In this document: one piece after another, positions 33,430 to 40,827 of the stretch
Layout of the letters: the number at the start of each line of letters is the position of its first letter
Position numbering within the stretch: position 1 is the stretch's first letter
DNA from: Acidobacteriota bacterium
Lineage (GTDB): Bacteria > Acidobacteriota > Terriglobia > Bryobacterales > Bryobacteraceae
Direction: 5' to 3'
Assembly: GCA_017307505.1 (NCBI GenBank)
Contig: JAFKEE010000020.1
Span: forward strand, 62,001-126,000
DNA: 64,000 nt
The notes under the pieces: generated by a model
Seen by the model: only the letters and a program-made list of their open reading frames with translations
Databases searched by the model: none
What the model was told of the DNA's origin: nothing
Position numbers and translations under genes: made by a program

Positions 33430-34443
33430 TTGCCGGAAATTCCTGTCCCAGTTGGCGACTTTATTACATCAAAAGCAGCACAGACAATTTCGCCCATTCC
33501 GGCGGCGGGACCGAACCAACGCGGGCCGAACTGCGGGTTCTATGCACTGGCCTATGTGATGCTCTATTGGTATGAGCGCCAGCAGGCTTATGGAGGCGAT
33601 TTTGGGGTCTCGAAGCCGCTGGAGGCGCGAACCCACAATGCGCAGGCAACACCGTCGCCTTCCGGGTTCTGGGCAGGTGCAGCAAAGAAGGTCTCGGCCG
33701 GCGTGGGCAGCTACTACTCACTACGGCACTATGGCAAACACAACCTGCTGACGGCCTACGGTTCGGTCTTCAACGCGGAGAACCTGGTGAGGGTGGCCCG
33801 GGGTAACGGATCACAATATGACGGGCAATTCGACGGCCACGTCATTTCCACCAGGGACGCCGGGGCTTTCGTCCGAGTGGTCAAGGCGCTCCTCGCAATT
33901 GAGTGTCCGGTGATCGTCCCTTTTGACGTAAGCAACACCGGCGACCCGATGGCCAAGACCGGGGAGAGAGCCCACTGGGCGACGATCATCGGAACTTACG
34001 ACGACGGCGCGGACGGAGCGATTCATTACCATTGGGGGAAGTTCCGTTACTGCCCCCTGTTGGACTTCGGCCAGTCGAATGCACAGCTCACTGGCAATAT
34101 GTTCCTGGCCTTCCGGAAGTGCGAGGCAACCAGGGGCACGCAGGTGGTCCGCGATTACATGACCGCCGCGACCGTCAAGATGTACCAGGATGCTGGTTTC
34201 GTCGTGAAAGCGCGGCCGGGCACGGTGACGAATTACGAGTTCTGTCAACCCAGGAGCGTAGCCGACCTGAAGTTGCTGGCTCAGTTGAAGTCCTATGCTC
34301 CCAAGCTCTCAGAGGCCCTGGAAGCCGATAAGCTCAAGGCGCACGGTTTCGACGCCATGAATCTGACGAACGCAGGCCTGAAGGACAAGATCGTCGTCAT
34401 CTACCCCAGGACGGCCCGCGACTTCGTGCGAGCGATTACCTAG
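33430..34443 (+). CDS. Papain-like cysteine peptidase candidate, unknown family, TTG start
   Basis: 337 residues from TTG 33430, fixed by the promoter and ribosome site upstream. I do not recognise a named family. The architecture is that of papain-fold peptidases (C39/C70-like): Cys35 at the start of a hydrophobic helix in QRGPNCGFYALAYVML with a preceding Gln30, His182 in AHWATIIGTYDD, and an aromatic strand HYHWGKF (199-205) that often carries the third residue. No signal peptide, so it is cytoplasmic or exported by a non-Sec route. Composition is somewhat less GC-rich than its neighbours. It sits directly upstream of a tRNA gene on the opposite strand. The role could be protein maturation, an effector or an enzyme such as a transglutaminase; all are inference. 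Confidence 0.7.
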   Translation: MPEIPVPVGDFITSKAAQTISPIPAAGPNQRGPNCGFYALAYVMLYWYERQQAYGGDFGVSKPLEARTHNAQATPSPSGFWAGAAKKVSAGVGSYYSLRHYGKHNLLTAYGSVFNAENLVRVARGNGSQYDGQFDGHVISTRDAGAFVRVVKALLAIECPVIVPFDVSNTGDPMAKTGERAHWATIIGTYDDGADGAIHYHWGKFRYCPLLDFGQSNAQLTGNMFLAFRKCEATRGTQVVRDYMTAATVKMYQDAGFVVKARPGTVTNYEFCQPRSVADLKLLAQLKSYAPKLSEALEADKLKAHGFDAMNLTNAGLKDKIVVIYPRTARDFVRAIT

Positions 34444-34500
34444 CGACCAGCAAAGCCCTGTTAGACGCTCGCCGAGGTGGTCCGCGGATACAATAGAAGC

Positions 34501-35277
34501 ATGAGCGACCAGTTTTCCATCGCGGGACGCACGTTCCGTTCCCGCCTGATGATCGGCACCGGGAAGTACCGCAGCTTCCAGGAGATGGTCCGGTGCCACG
34601 AAGCTTCCGGCGCTGAGGTCGTGACGGTTGCTGTCCGCCGCGTGAACCTGACGGACAAGACCAAAGAGTCGATGCTGGACTATATCGACCGGTCGAAGTA
34701 TTTCATTCTGCCGAATACGGCCGCCTGCTACAACGTGGACGATGCCGTGCGGACCGCCCGGCTGGGGCGGGAAGTGGGTCTCTCCAACTGGGTGAAGCTG
34801 GAAGTGATTGGCGACGAGAAGACGCTGTACCCCGATGTTTTTGGACTGGTGGAGGCGACGCGGATCCTGGCGAAGGAAGGCTTTGTCGTGTTGCCGTATA
34901 CGAACGATGACCTGATCACCGCGCGGCGATTGATTGATGCCGGCGCCGCCGCCGTCATGCCGCTGGCCGCGCCGATCGGCAGCGGGCTGGGGATCCAGAA
35001 CCACGCCGCGCTGCGGATTATGCGCGAACAGATCACGGAAGTGCCGCTGATTGTGGACGCGGGCGTGGGTACGGCTTCGGATGCGTGTGTCGCGCTGGAG
35101 ATGGGGTTTGACGGAATCCTGATGAACACGGCCGTGGCCGCGGCGCAGGAAGCGGAGAAGATGGCCCTGGCGATGAACCGGGCGGTGGAAGCGGGCCGGT
35201 TGGCGTTCCTCGCCGGACGCATGGAACGGAAGTTGTACGCTTCCGCCAGTTCGCCGCTCACGGGCGTCATCCGCTAG
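34501..35277 (+). CDS. thiG: Thiazole synthase ThiG
   Basis: 258 residues from ATG 34501. ThiG condenses 1-deoxy-D-xylulose 5-phosphate, dehydroglycine and ThiS-thiocarboxylate to make the thiazole of thiamine. The TIM-barrel signatures are complete: LMIGTGKY (16-23), Schiff-base Lys99 in NWVKLEVIGD, MPLAAPIGSGLGI, VDAGVGTASDACVALEMGFDGILMNTAVA, and the phosphate-binding Gly residues. The cofactor partners thiS, thiF, thiO or thiH are not adjacent, unlike most thiG loci. TACAAT at 34489-34494 would place the transcription start at or next to the ATG, and no ribosome site is present, so a leaderless transcript is plausible. Confidence 0.96.
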   Translation: MSDQFSIAGRTFRSRLMIGTGKYRSFQEMVRCHEASGAEVVTVAVRRVNLTDKTKESMLDYIDRSKYFILPNTAACYNVDDAVRTARLGREVGLSNWVKLEVIGDEKTLYPDVFGLVEATRILAKEGFVVLPYTNDDLITARRLIDAGAAAVMPLAAPIGSGLGIQNHAALRIMREQITEVPLIVDAGVGTASDACVALEMGFDGILMNTAVAAAQEAEKMALAMNRAVEAGRLAFLAGRMERKLYASASSPLTGVIR

Positions 35278-35284
35278 AGGGATT

Positions 35285-35302
35285 GGGGCGCCGCAGCGCC
35301 CC
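35285..35302. terminator. Hairpin between convergent thiG and the barrel gene
   Basis: GGGGCGC (35285-35291) pairs with GCGCCCC (35296-35302) over a CGCA loop. A near-identical stem follows the paralogous barrel gene (35938-35955). Confidence 0.55.
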
Positions 35303-35309
35303 GCCAACC

Positions 35310-35861
35310 CTAAAAGGTCACACCGATCAGAAGCTCCATTTGGTCTTTTCTCGTGTGCAGGATCCCCCCATTGAAAGAGGTGTGGAAGAGGTCATTGTTC
35401 CACCGGGTATAGCGAAGCTCTGGGCTGATCCACAGGAATTTCGCTTTATGACGCGTTCCAGCGCCTGCGACGACGCCCACCGAGGTGGATGGGATCGGCA
35501 ATCTTTGTAGGAATCGTACAGCGAGGCCGGCATCCAGATATAGGGGCTTCAGCCTGGCGGGCAGCCTGTACTTAGCCAGCACAGGAATCGTCCAGGTGTT
35601 GTAGCTTCTGAGCCCTCCGTGGCGGGACTCCGTGGAGTAGTCAATGATCCGGTACAGTCCGTCCACTTCAATCCCCAAACCCGCAGGGAGATTGAGTTCC
35701 GCCATTGGGCCTACAGTCCAGTGCGGAGGGTCGGAGGAAAAGATGCCGCTAGCGCGGATCGGGTTGTGTAAGGACACTCCGCCCTTCACGCCCCAATTCA
35801 GGAGTTGGGCGGAGAGCGGCGTCATGGCGATGAGGATGAGAGCGGACAGAAGTTTTAGCAT
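35310..35861 (-). CDS. Small outer-membrane beta-barrel protein, tandem copy A
   Basis: 183 residues from ATG 35861. Signal peptide about 1-18 (MTPLSAQ), then alternating amphipathic strands of an eight-stranded porin-like barrel, starting LLNWGVKGGVSL and ending with ELLIGVTF, a terminal aromatic signature for outer-membrane insertion. It is a paralogue of the next gene upstream (35963-36526), sharing NWGVKGGV, the WTVGPMAELNLPAGLGIE segment and ISPELRYTRWNNDLF, and more distantly of the protein at 42690-43301. Function unknown: such barrels are often structural or adhesion proteins. The two copies are 101 bases apart and probably arose by tandem duplication together with their 3' hairpins. 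Confidence 0.85.
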   Translation of the reverse strand: MLKLLSALILIAMTPLSAQLLNWGVKGGVSLHNPIRASGIFSSDPPHWTVGPMAELNLPAGLGIEVDGLYRIIDYSTESRHGGLRSYNTWTIPVLAKYRLPARLKPLYLDAGLAVRFLQRLPIPSTSVGVVAGAGTRHKAKFLWISPELRYTRWNNDLFHTSFNGGILHTRKDQMELLIGVTF

Positions 35862-35937
35862 GCGGTAGCAGAGCGCATCCACATCGAAGACTCCTGAACG
35901 AAAGGATCTGCTACGAAGGGTAGGGAAAGATTTAATT

Positions 35938-35955
35938 GGGGCGCCGAAGCGCCCC
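35938..35955 (-). terminator. Hairpin between the two barrel genes
   Basis: GGGGCGC (35938-35944) pairs with GCGCCCC (35949-35955); on the minus strand the loop is TTCG and the stem is followed by AATTAAATCTTT. It lies within 25 bases of the stop of copy B at 35963. Confidence 0.55.
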
Positions 35956-35962
35956 GATTCCA

Positions 35963-36526
35963 TCAGAAGGTCACACCGATCAGAAACTCGATCTGATTCT
36001 TCTTTGAGTTCAACGTGTTCCCGTTGGCCGCGTTGACTGCGAAGACGTCGTTGTTCCAGCGAGTATAGCGGAGTTCCGGGCTGATCTTAATCAGCTTGAG
36101 ATCGTAACGGATGCCGCCGCCCATGACGAAGCCCTGTGAGCTGTTCTTGTCCAGCCGCAGGACGTCGGTGAGCGCGCGGAAGGAGTACCCCGCATCGACA
36201 TAGACCCGAGCCAGGTTGCCGGGGAACTTGTACTTCACCAGCAGCGGGAATGACCACGCGCTGGAGTCGAAGACGCCGCCATTGGTAAGACTCGTGTCGG
36301 AGTACCCGATTCTGCGGTAGAGCATGTCGGCCTCGATTCCGAAGCCGGCGGGCAGATTAAGTTCCACCATGGGCCCGAGGGTCCAGCGATGGAACTCGGG
36401 GTTGAAGGTGCCAGCGGCCTTCACCGCATCATTCAGGGGCACGCCGCCCTTCACACCCCAATTCAGGAGTTGAGCGGAGAGCGGCGTCCCCGCGATTAAA
36501 AGGAGAAATGTACAGAGTTTTAGCAT
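35963..36526 (-). CDS. Small outer-membrane beta-barrel protein, tandem copy B
   Basis: 187 residues. Signal peptide ending LSAQ (near 17), then LLNWGVKGGVPLNDAVKAAG, the shared segment WTLGPMVELNLPAGFGIEAD, strand pairs and the C-terminal FLIGVTF. Copy A is a clear paralogue with an identical arrangement. The barrel size (about eight strands) fits the outer-membrane beta-barrel family PF13568-like. It is expressed on its own or with copy A. There is no obvious ribosome site at the ATG (36526), and the upstream 73 bases also hold the promoter region shared with no other gene. Confidence 0.85.
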   Translation of the reverse strand: MLKLCTFLLLIAGTPLSAQLLNWGVKGGVPLNDAVKAAGTFNPEFHRWTLGPMVELNLPAGFGIEADMLYRRIGYSDTSLTNGGVFDSSAWSFPLLVKYKFPGNLARVYVDAGYSFRALTDVLRLDKNSSQGFVMGGGIRYDLKLIKISPELRYTRWNNDVFAVNAANGNTLNSKKNQIEFLIGVTF

Positions 36527-36599
36527 GAGTTTCCGCAGCCCGTCTGCACCTAAGACCCTGTGATTCCCTAAACTGCTACACCCTGACAGGATCCCGGTA

Positions 36600-37769
36600 T
36601 CAGGAGACGGTCACCAAGTCATCGGCCAGCTTCGCGAGCCGGCCTTCCGACATGGCTATATTTCCGAGATGCGGCCCGGCGACGGCGCGTTGCGCGATCT
36701 CGACGGGGCAGTTCGGTTGTTTACGGCTGACGATGCAATCCAGGAAGTTCTGGATGTGGGTTTCGATGGGCACGGGCGCCTGTTCCTGGATGATGGGCTC
36801 GCGGTTGTCCTTCCACTGTTCCTTCCAGACGACGAAGCCGGCATCGTTGAGGCGCATGGTGGCCTGGTCGCCCATGAAGAGAATGGACCAGCTGTCTTCG
36901 AAGTCGTTGCAGTAGTTGAGCGTCCAGGTGGTCATGAACTTGCCGTGATCGAAGATGGTCGAGAAGATTTCCGGGTGCTCGGCGCCCTCGTTCTTGGCGA
37001 CATAGCCCATCGCCAGGGCGGACTTGGGTGGCGGGGCGTTGGTGAACCACTGCACCACATCCATGAGGTGGGTGCCCTGGTCGGTCATATTGCCGCCGGC
37101 ATAATCGCGGAAGAGGCGCCAGGAGCGCAGGCGCATGGGTTCGATGGGGCGTTTGGGGGCGTTGCCGAGAAACCGGTCCCAGTCGACCTTGCCGGTGAGA
37201 GGTGAATTATTGAGGGGTTTGGCGACGTTCCAGTGCCACTGGGCCTTGACCATGGTGATGCGGCCGAGCATGCCATCATCGACCAACTGCTTTGCTTTCA
37301 TGATCATGGGTGCACTGCGGCGCTGCATACCGACCTGCACGACCTTGCCGCTCTTTTTGACGGCATCCACCATGAGGGCGCTCTCTTTGAGGGACTTGGA
37401 GAGAGGCTTCTCGGTGTAGACGTCTTTTCCGGCTTTTAAACCGTCTAAGAGGTGTTGACAGTGCCAGTGATCGGGTCCGGCGCAGACGACGAAATCGATG
37501 CCCTTCTGGGCGAGGAGATCCTCGTGGTGGAAGTAGGATTTCGCCCCTGGATTCAGTTGCAGGGCCTGGTCGATGTTGGGCTGGTAGATGTCGCAAACGG
37601 CGACGCACTGGGCACCCAACTTGTTGAAATTGTTGCTCAGGTACCGGCCGCGTCCGCCGGAGGCAATCAGCCCGTAAGTAGGCCGGTCATTGGCGCTCAA
37701 CCGGCTGGTGATCAGGGGTGCAGCCATGGCCGCGGCCCCGCGTAGAAAGGATCTTCGGTCAGAACTCAT
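36600..37769 (-). CDS. Tat-exported Gfo/Idh/MocA-family oxidoreductase
   Basis: 389 residues from ATG 37769, with AGAGG seven bases upstream. Twin-arginine signal SSDRRSFLRGAAAMA (2-16). The Rossmann NAD(P) domain follows (about 30-150: TYGLIASGGRGRYLSNN, VAVCDIYQPNID, the family EKP motif at 120-122), then the Gfo/Idh/MocA alpha/beta domain with GGNMTDQGTHLMDVVQWF near 226-243. Members oxidise or reduce sugars and cyclitols or act on glycosides. The Tat signal places it in the periplasm with prefolded NAD(P) bound. A sugar dehydrogenase or glycosidase-type role is plausible given the GH30, GH78 and AGE genes in this window. Substrate unknown. Confidence 0.92.
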   Translation of the reverse strand: MSSDRRSFLRGAAAMAAPLITSRLSANDRPTYGLIASGGRGRYLSNNFNKLGAQCVAVCDIYQPNIDQALQLNPGAKSYFHHEDLLAQKGIDFVVCAGPDHWHCQHLLDGLKAGKDVYTEKPLSKSLKESALMVDAVKKSGKVVQVGMQRRSAPMIMKAKQLVDDGMLGRITMVKAQWHWNVAKPLNNSPLTGKVDWDRFLGNAPKRPIEPMRLRSWRLFRDYAGGNMTDQGTHLMDVVQWFTNAPPPKSALAMGYVAKNEGAEHPEIFSTIFDHGKFMTTWTLNYCNDFEDSWSILFMGDQATMRLNDAGFVVWKEQWKDNREPIIQEQAPVPIETHIQNFLDCIVSRKQPNCPVEIAQRAVAGPHLGNIAMSEGRLAKLADDLVTVS

Positions 37770-37835
37770 GCACAAACCTCTGGGACTACTCTATCCGAAA
37801 TCAAATCTGATTGCGCCCGACCACGGGGGGCATGG

Positions 37836-37841
37836 TATATT
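37836..37841 (+). promoter_or_regulatory. Probable -10 box of the tRNA-Gln transcript
   Basis: TATATT lies 16 bases before the tRNA 5' end. The -35 is only TTGCGC at 37811-37816 with a 19-base spacer. Confidence 0.4.
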
Positions 37842-37856
37842 GAGATTTCGCCTCAC

Positions 37857-37930
37857 TGGGAGGTCGTCTAATGGTAAGACTGCAGTCTCTGGATCTGCGT
37901 ATCGGGGTTCGAGTCCCTGCCTCCCAGCCA
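37857..37930 (+). tRNA. tRNA-Gln (CTG anticodon)
   Basis: TGGGAGG/CCTCCCA acceptor, D-arm TCTAATGGTAAGA, anticodon loop CTCTGGA giving CTG, T-arm GGTTCGAGTCC, discriminator G and encoded CCA (37928-37930). The next protein gene begins 36 bases after its 3' end with no terminator between. Confidence 0.95.
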
Positions 37931-37965
37931 CTCTAATCCCCCTTTCCCGTCTGAGATTTCCCCTG

Positions 37966-38817
37966 ATGATCGCTCCCCGTTTGGTATTGTCGCTGGCCCT
38001 CATGCCGTTCGGCCTGTCGGCCCTTTTTGGGCAGGATGCCGGCGCGGCATTCAACCGGGCGCCTGCCGGTGTCGAGGAGGGGCTGCGCGACCGGGTCAAG
38101 GAGTTTTACGCCCTGCATATGGAAGGCAAGTTCCGGCAGGCCGAGGCGTTCGTCTGCGCGGACAGCAAAGACACCTTCTACGACAGCGACAAGCGGCGCT
38201 GGCAGAGCGCGGATATTCTCAAGATCAACTTTGAGAAGGACTTCAAGTCGGCCACGGTGGTGGTGACGCTGGGTTCGGAGATGCGGACGCGCGTCGGGAC
38301 GATCCCGGCTGCTTTCCCGCTGGCCACGTCCTGGAAGCTGGAGGGCGATTCGTGGTGCTATCACGTATTGCCGCCGAACAAGGCCGTGGTGGCGAGTCCG
38401 TGGGGCGCCATGCAGCAAAAAGGTGATCTGAAGGGCCCGTCGGCGGCCGAGGCACCGGTGCGGCCGGACCCCAGCAACCTGATCAACGCCTTCAAGTTGT
38501 CGAAGCGCGAGTTCCTGTTGAAGGGGTATGAGAACTCCACGGATTCCGTGGATATCTACAACGGAATGCCGGGCGAGGTGCGACTGGAAGTTCAGGCCGC
38601 GGCGATGGGCGGGTTGAAATGGGAACTATCCAAGAAGGTGCTGGAGAGTGGCGAGCACGGAACGCTGAAGCTCACCTATACGCCGCCGGACAAGTCCCCG
38701 AAGTCGTTTTACAACATCAACCTGCTGGTGGAACCGCTGGGTGCGGTGATCGGCATGCGGGTGGTCTTCGACATTCCGGAAGACGTGAAGAAGCAGCTAC
38801 CGTTCGTCCAGAAATAG
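37966..38817 (+). CDS. Exported protein of unknown function, 283 aa
   Basis: 283 residues from ATG 37966. Signal peptide about 1-23 (ALMPFGLSALFGQ), then a helical segment, LRDRVKEFYALHMEGKFRQ, with FVCADSKDTFYDSDKRRW, typical of acidobacterial exported proteins I cannot name. The C-terminal third (about 190-280) has the beta-sandwich pattern of DUF1573-like Ig domains: KGYENSTDSVDIYN and SGEHGTLKLTYTPPDKSP. No enzymatic motif. It starts 36 bases after the tRNA-Gln gene and has no ribosome site, so it may be co-transcribed with the tRNA. The start ATGATC follows the tRNA closely. Confidence 0.75.
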   Translation: MIAPRLVLSLALMPFGLSALFGQDAGAAFNRAPAGVEEGLRDRVKEFYALHMEGKFRQAEAFVCADSKDTFYDSDKRRWQSADILKINFEKDFKSATVVVTLGSEMRTRVGTIPAAFPLATSWKLEGDSWCYHVLPPNKAVVASPWGAMQQKGDLKGPSAAEAPVRPDPSNLINAFKLSKREFLLKGYENSTDSVDIYNGMPGEVRLEVQAAAMGGLKWELSKKVLESGEHGTLKLTYTPPDKSPKSFYNINLLVEPLGAVIGMRVVFDIPEDVKKQLPFVQK

Positions 38818-38877
38818 CGCGGCGCCGCCGCTGCGGAAGATTGGCAGCGGAAGTGCTTTACCTCGTGTGGTTGCGCC

Positions 38878-39546
38878 ATGCGAGTAGACAATTCCAGCCA
38901 TTCCCTGACACGCTTCCTGGAGACGGGGGCGTCCCAGACCGCTGGCCGTGCCAGCACCTACCGATCGCAAAGCACTGATTTCGGGGCAGAACTGGCGGTG
39001 TCCCGGCAGGCGGCGAGCCGCGCCGGCGCTCCGCCCCGGGACCCGTCGACCGTGACCAGGCACGCGGAGACAGTCCGTCCTCCAGAGGAGTGTTCCGTTC
39101 CGGAACCGGGTGTACCGGAGCCTGGAACATCGGAACCGGCGGCTTCGAGCAAAGAGACGGCTGCTGCCTCCGCGCCGAAGGCCGGCGAGACGCCGGCGGC
39201 AGAGCAGTCGAAGTCCATGGCGGCGATGACCACGGCGCAGGGGGAACTCGATCCGAGCCCGGCGGCGCCCTGGCCGATGACACTGGTCACACCCACGAAT
39301 CCGCCGGCCCTGGCCGCGGATACGAAGTCGGCCCTGGCTGTGGCGCTGACGAAGGCGGGGATCGATCCGGCTACGGTGAAAGTGTCTTACTGGGAAGAGC
39401 TTGTCTGGTTCCCGGGAGGGAATTGGATCAACCGCAGTATTACGGTCCAGACTCCGAACGGGCAGAAGATGGATTTCGACGCCGCCGCGACGCTCAGAAG
39501 TCCTTATGTCACTGCAAATTCCGTGCAGGAAATGTTGAACGTCTGA
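38878..39546 (+). CDS. Protein of unknown function with Pro/Ser/Ala-rich middle and conserved C-terminal domain
   Basis: 222 residues. Three parts are visible. A short N-terminal segment is rich in Ser and Thr. A low-complexity middle (about 55-130) repeats PEPG/PEP/PAAE-type units and is probably disordered. The C-terminal 85 residues (LAADTKSALAVALTKAGIDP through WINRSITVQTPNG) look folded. I do not recognise the family. There is no signal peptide, so it is cytoplasmic or exported by a specialised route. No ribosome site precedes ATG 38878. Its end is 17 bases from the convergent gene at 39564, another unknown. Confidence 0.6.
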   Translation: MRVDNSSHSLTRFLETGASQTAGRASTYRSQSTDFGAELAVSRQAASRAGAPPRDPSTVTRHAETVRPPEECSVPEPGVPEPGTSEPAASSKETAAASAPKAGETPAAEQSKSMAAMTTAQGELDPSPAAPWPMTLVTPTNPPALAADTKSALAVALTKAGIDPATVKVSYWEELVWFPGGNWINRSITVQTPNGQKMDFDAAATLRSPYVTANSVQEMLNV

Positions 39547-39563
39547 GCGGCGGCGACGGCGAA

Positions 39564-40076
39564 CTAGACGGTCACGTTCAGCTTACGCGCGACGGCCTTC
39601 AACAGCTCCCGGTCCTGGGATGTGAAGCCCACCGGTGCGTTGCTGTCGATGAGCGTCCTGTTACGAACCAGGACGATCCCCCCGAAATCGAAGATGAGCT
39701 CTTCGTCCGGATCCAGATCCCTGAGGGGCATCTGGGCCGCGGGTTTCTCGGTGCCGGGTTCGTTGGCAGCCATCTGCAGGGGAATGTTGACCGTCCCGGC
39801 TTCCTGCTTCAGCATGACGGCAGGCTCAAAGTAGGGCCGGCCGTTCTCATCCTGGAGCGGAACCCCCTTTTCGTTGACGGCCAGGACGTTTTCGTAGATC
39901 ACTGAGCGCTTGGTCGATTTCAGCGCCTCAGGATCACACCAATATTGCGGAGGCCGCTGTTCGTCGAACGGCGGCGGCTCGACACCCGTAGCCTGGGTGT
40001 ACTGAGCCCGCGTCTGGTAGTAGGGGAACAAGTACAACTTGTCCAACCCGTATTTCGGCAATGGCAATGCAGCCAT
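39564..40076 (-). CDS. Protein of unknown function, 170 aa
   Basis: 170 residues from ATG 40076, chosen because GGAGG lies seven bases upstream; longer readings have no ribosome site and are Pro/Arg-rich noise. The protein starts MAALPLPKYGLDKLYLFPYY, has an aromatic, Pro-rich N-terminal half (EPPPFDEQRPPQYWCDP) and an acidic second half with LRDLDPDEELIFDFGGIVLV and a C-terminal helix. Not recognised. No signal peptide or membrane helix. Convergent with the unknown gene at 38878. Confidence 0.65.
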   Translation of the reverse strand: MAALPLPKYGLDKLYLFPYYQTRAQYTQATGVEPPPFDEQRPPQYWCDPEALKSTKRSVIYENVLAVNEKGVPLQDENGRPYFEPAVMLKQEAGTVNIPLQMAANEPGTEKPAAQMPLRDLDPDEELIFDFGGIVLVRNRTLIDSNAPVGFTSQDRELLKAVARKLNVTV

Positions 40077-40243
40077 AGGAATACCTCCTGCGCGAAATCG
40101 TCTGAGGCGCTGGTAGGCATTTCGGAGCAGTGTCCGCCAAGTCATTGCAAACAGGTGAGAAATTTTTCTCGATCCGAGCGGACCGCTTTTCAGAACCGGG
40201 CCAAAACGAGGAGAAACGGCAGGCGGGCGGGCAGGCGGACGCG

Positions 40244-40288
40244 AAAAATGCGGCGGGCGGCCCGGAGGGAATGGGGGCGGCCCGCCGC
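40244..40288 (-). terminator. Intrinsic terminator after the DUF1579 gene
   Basis: GCGGCGGGC (40250-40258) pairs perfectly with GCCCGCCGC (40280-40288); on the minus strand it is followed by ATTTTT (40244-40249). It lies 9 bases from the stop at 40297. Confidence 0.75.
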
Positions 40289-40296
40289 CGGCTCGA

Positions 40297-40779
40297 CTAT
40301 TTCGTCCGCCGATAGTTAGCCAGCATGAAAGCGTGCCACCCACCGTTCTCGTCCTGGTGGTGCGACGTCAGGGTGCGGTGGCCGTCATTCACAAACTCGA
40401 TGACATCGCGGTAGCGGGCCAACTTGGTCTGGTCCTTCATACCCGGCCCCTGCGAGTCGAGGGTCAGGGTATCGCCAGCTTCGTTGAGCTCACCGTCATA
40501 TAGCCAGAGATGGGTCATCATCGACCCGATCCAGGTGCCGGTGAACCGTTTGGTCCGTGTATCAAAGCCAAGCGTCATGAGCGAGGTGGCCGGACCGCAG
40601 CCGGGCATATCGCCCTCGCCTTCGGCCAGCACCCAAAGGCCGCCCAGGGAGCGGACTACTTCGGTGCCCTTGGATTGATCTGGCGGCTCACCGGGCTTCA
40701 TGGACGCCTCGGCGGTGAATGTCCATTCTCCGATCAGTTTATGCAGCCATTCGTGTTCTTTCTGTCTTTGCTTCTCCAT
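40297..40779 (-). CDS. DUF1579-family protein
   Basis: 160 residues. The beta-barrel lipocalin-like DUF1579 pattern is clear: HKLIGEWTFTAEAS, GTEVVRSLGGLWVLAEGEG, SLMTLGFDTRTKRFTGTWIGSM and HLWLYDGELN, ending GWHAFMLANYRRTK. The family is widespread and its role unknown; it is thought to bind small ligands. No signal peptide, so it is cytoplasmic. It is the fourth gene of a minus-strand string (DoxX-like, DinB-like, DUF1579) in which all are separated by only 46-48 bases, suggesting one operon that ends at the terminator at 40244. Confidence 0.88.
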   Translation of the reverse strand: MEKQRQKEHEWLHKLIGEWTFTAEASMKPGEPPDQSKGTEVVRSLGGLWVLAEGEGDMPGCGPATSLMTLGFDTRTKRFTGTWIGSMMTHLWLYDGELNEAGDTLTLDSQGPGMKDQTKLARYRDVIEFVNDGHRTLTSHHQDENGGWHAFMLANYRRTK

Positions 40780-40827
40780 GATTCCTCCTCAATCGACTCC
40801 AATCGTACTCGCCGCACAACGGCGAGG

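Noticed and set aside
33300-34443. tRNA-linked genomic island with att site
   Set aside because: Islands insert at the tRNA 3' end, which here faces the antiporter gene. No duplicated tRNA 3' end, integrase or mobility gene was seen.
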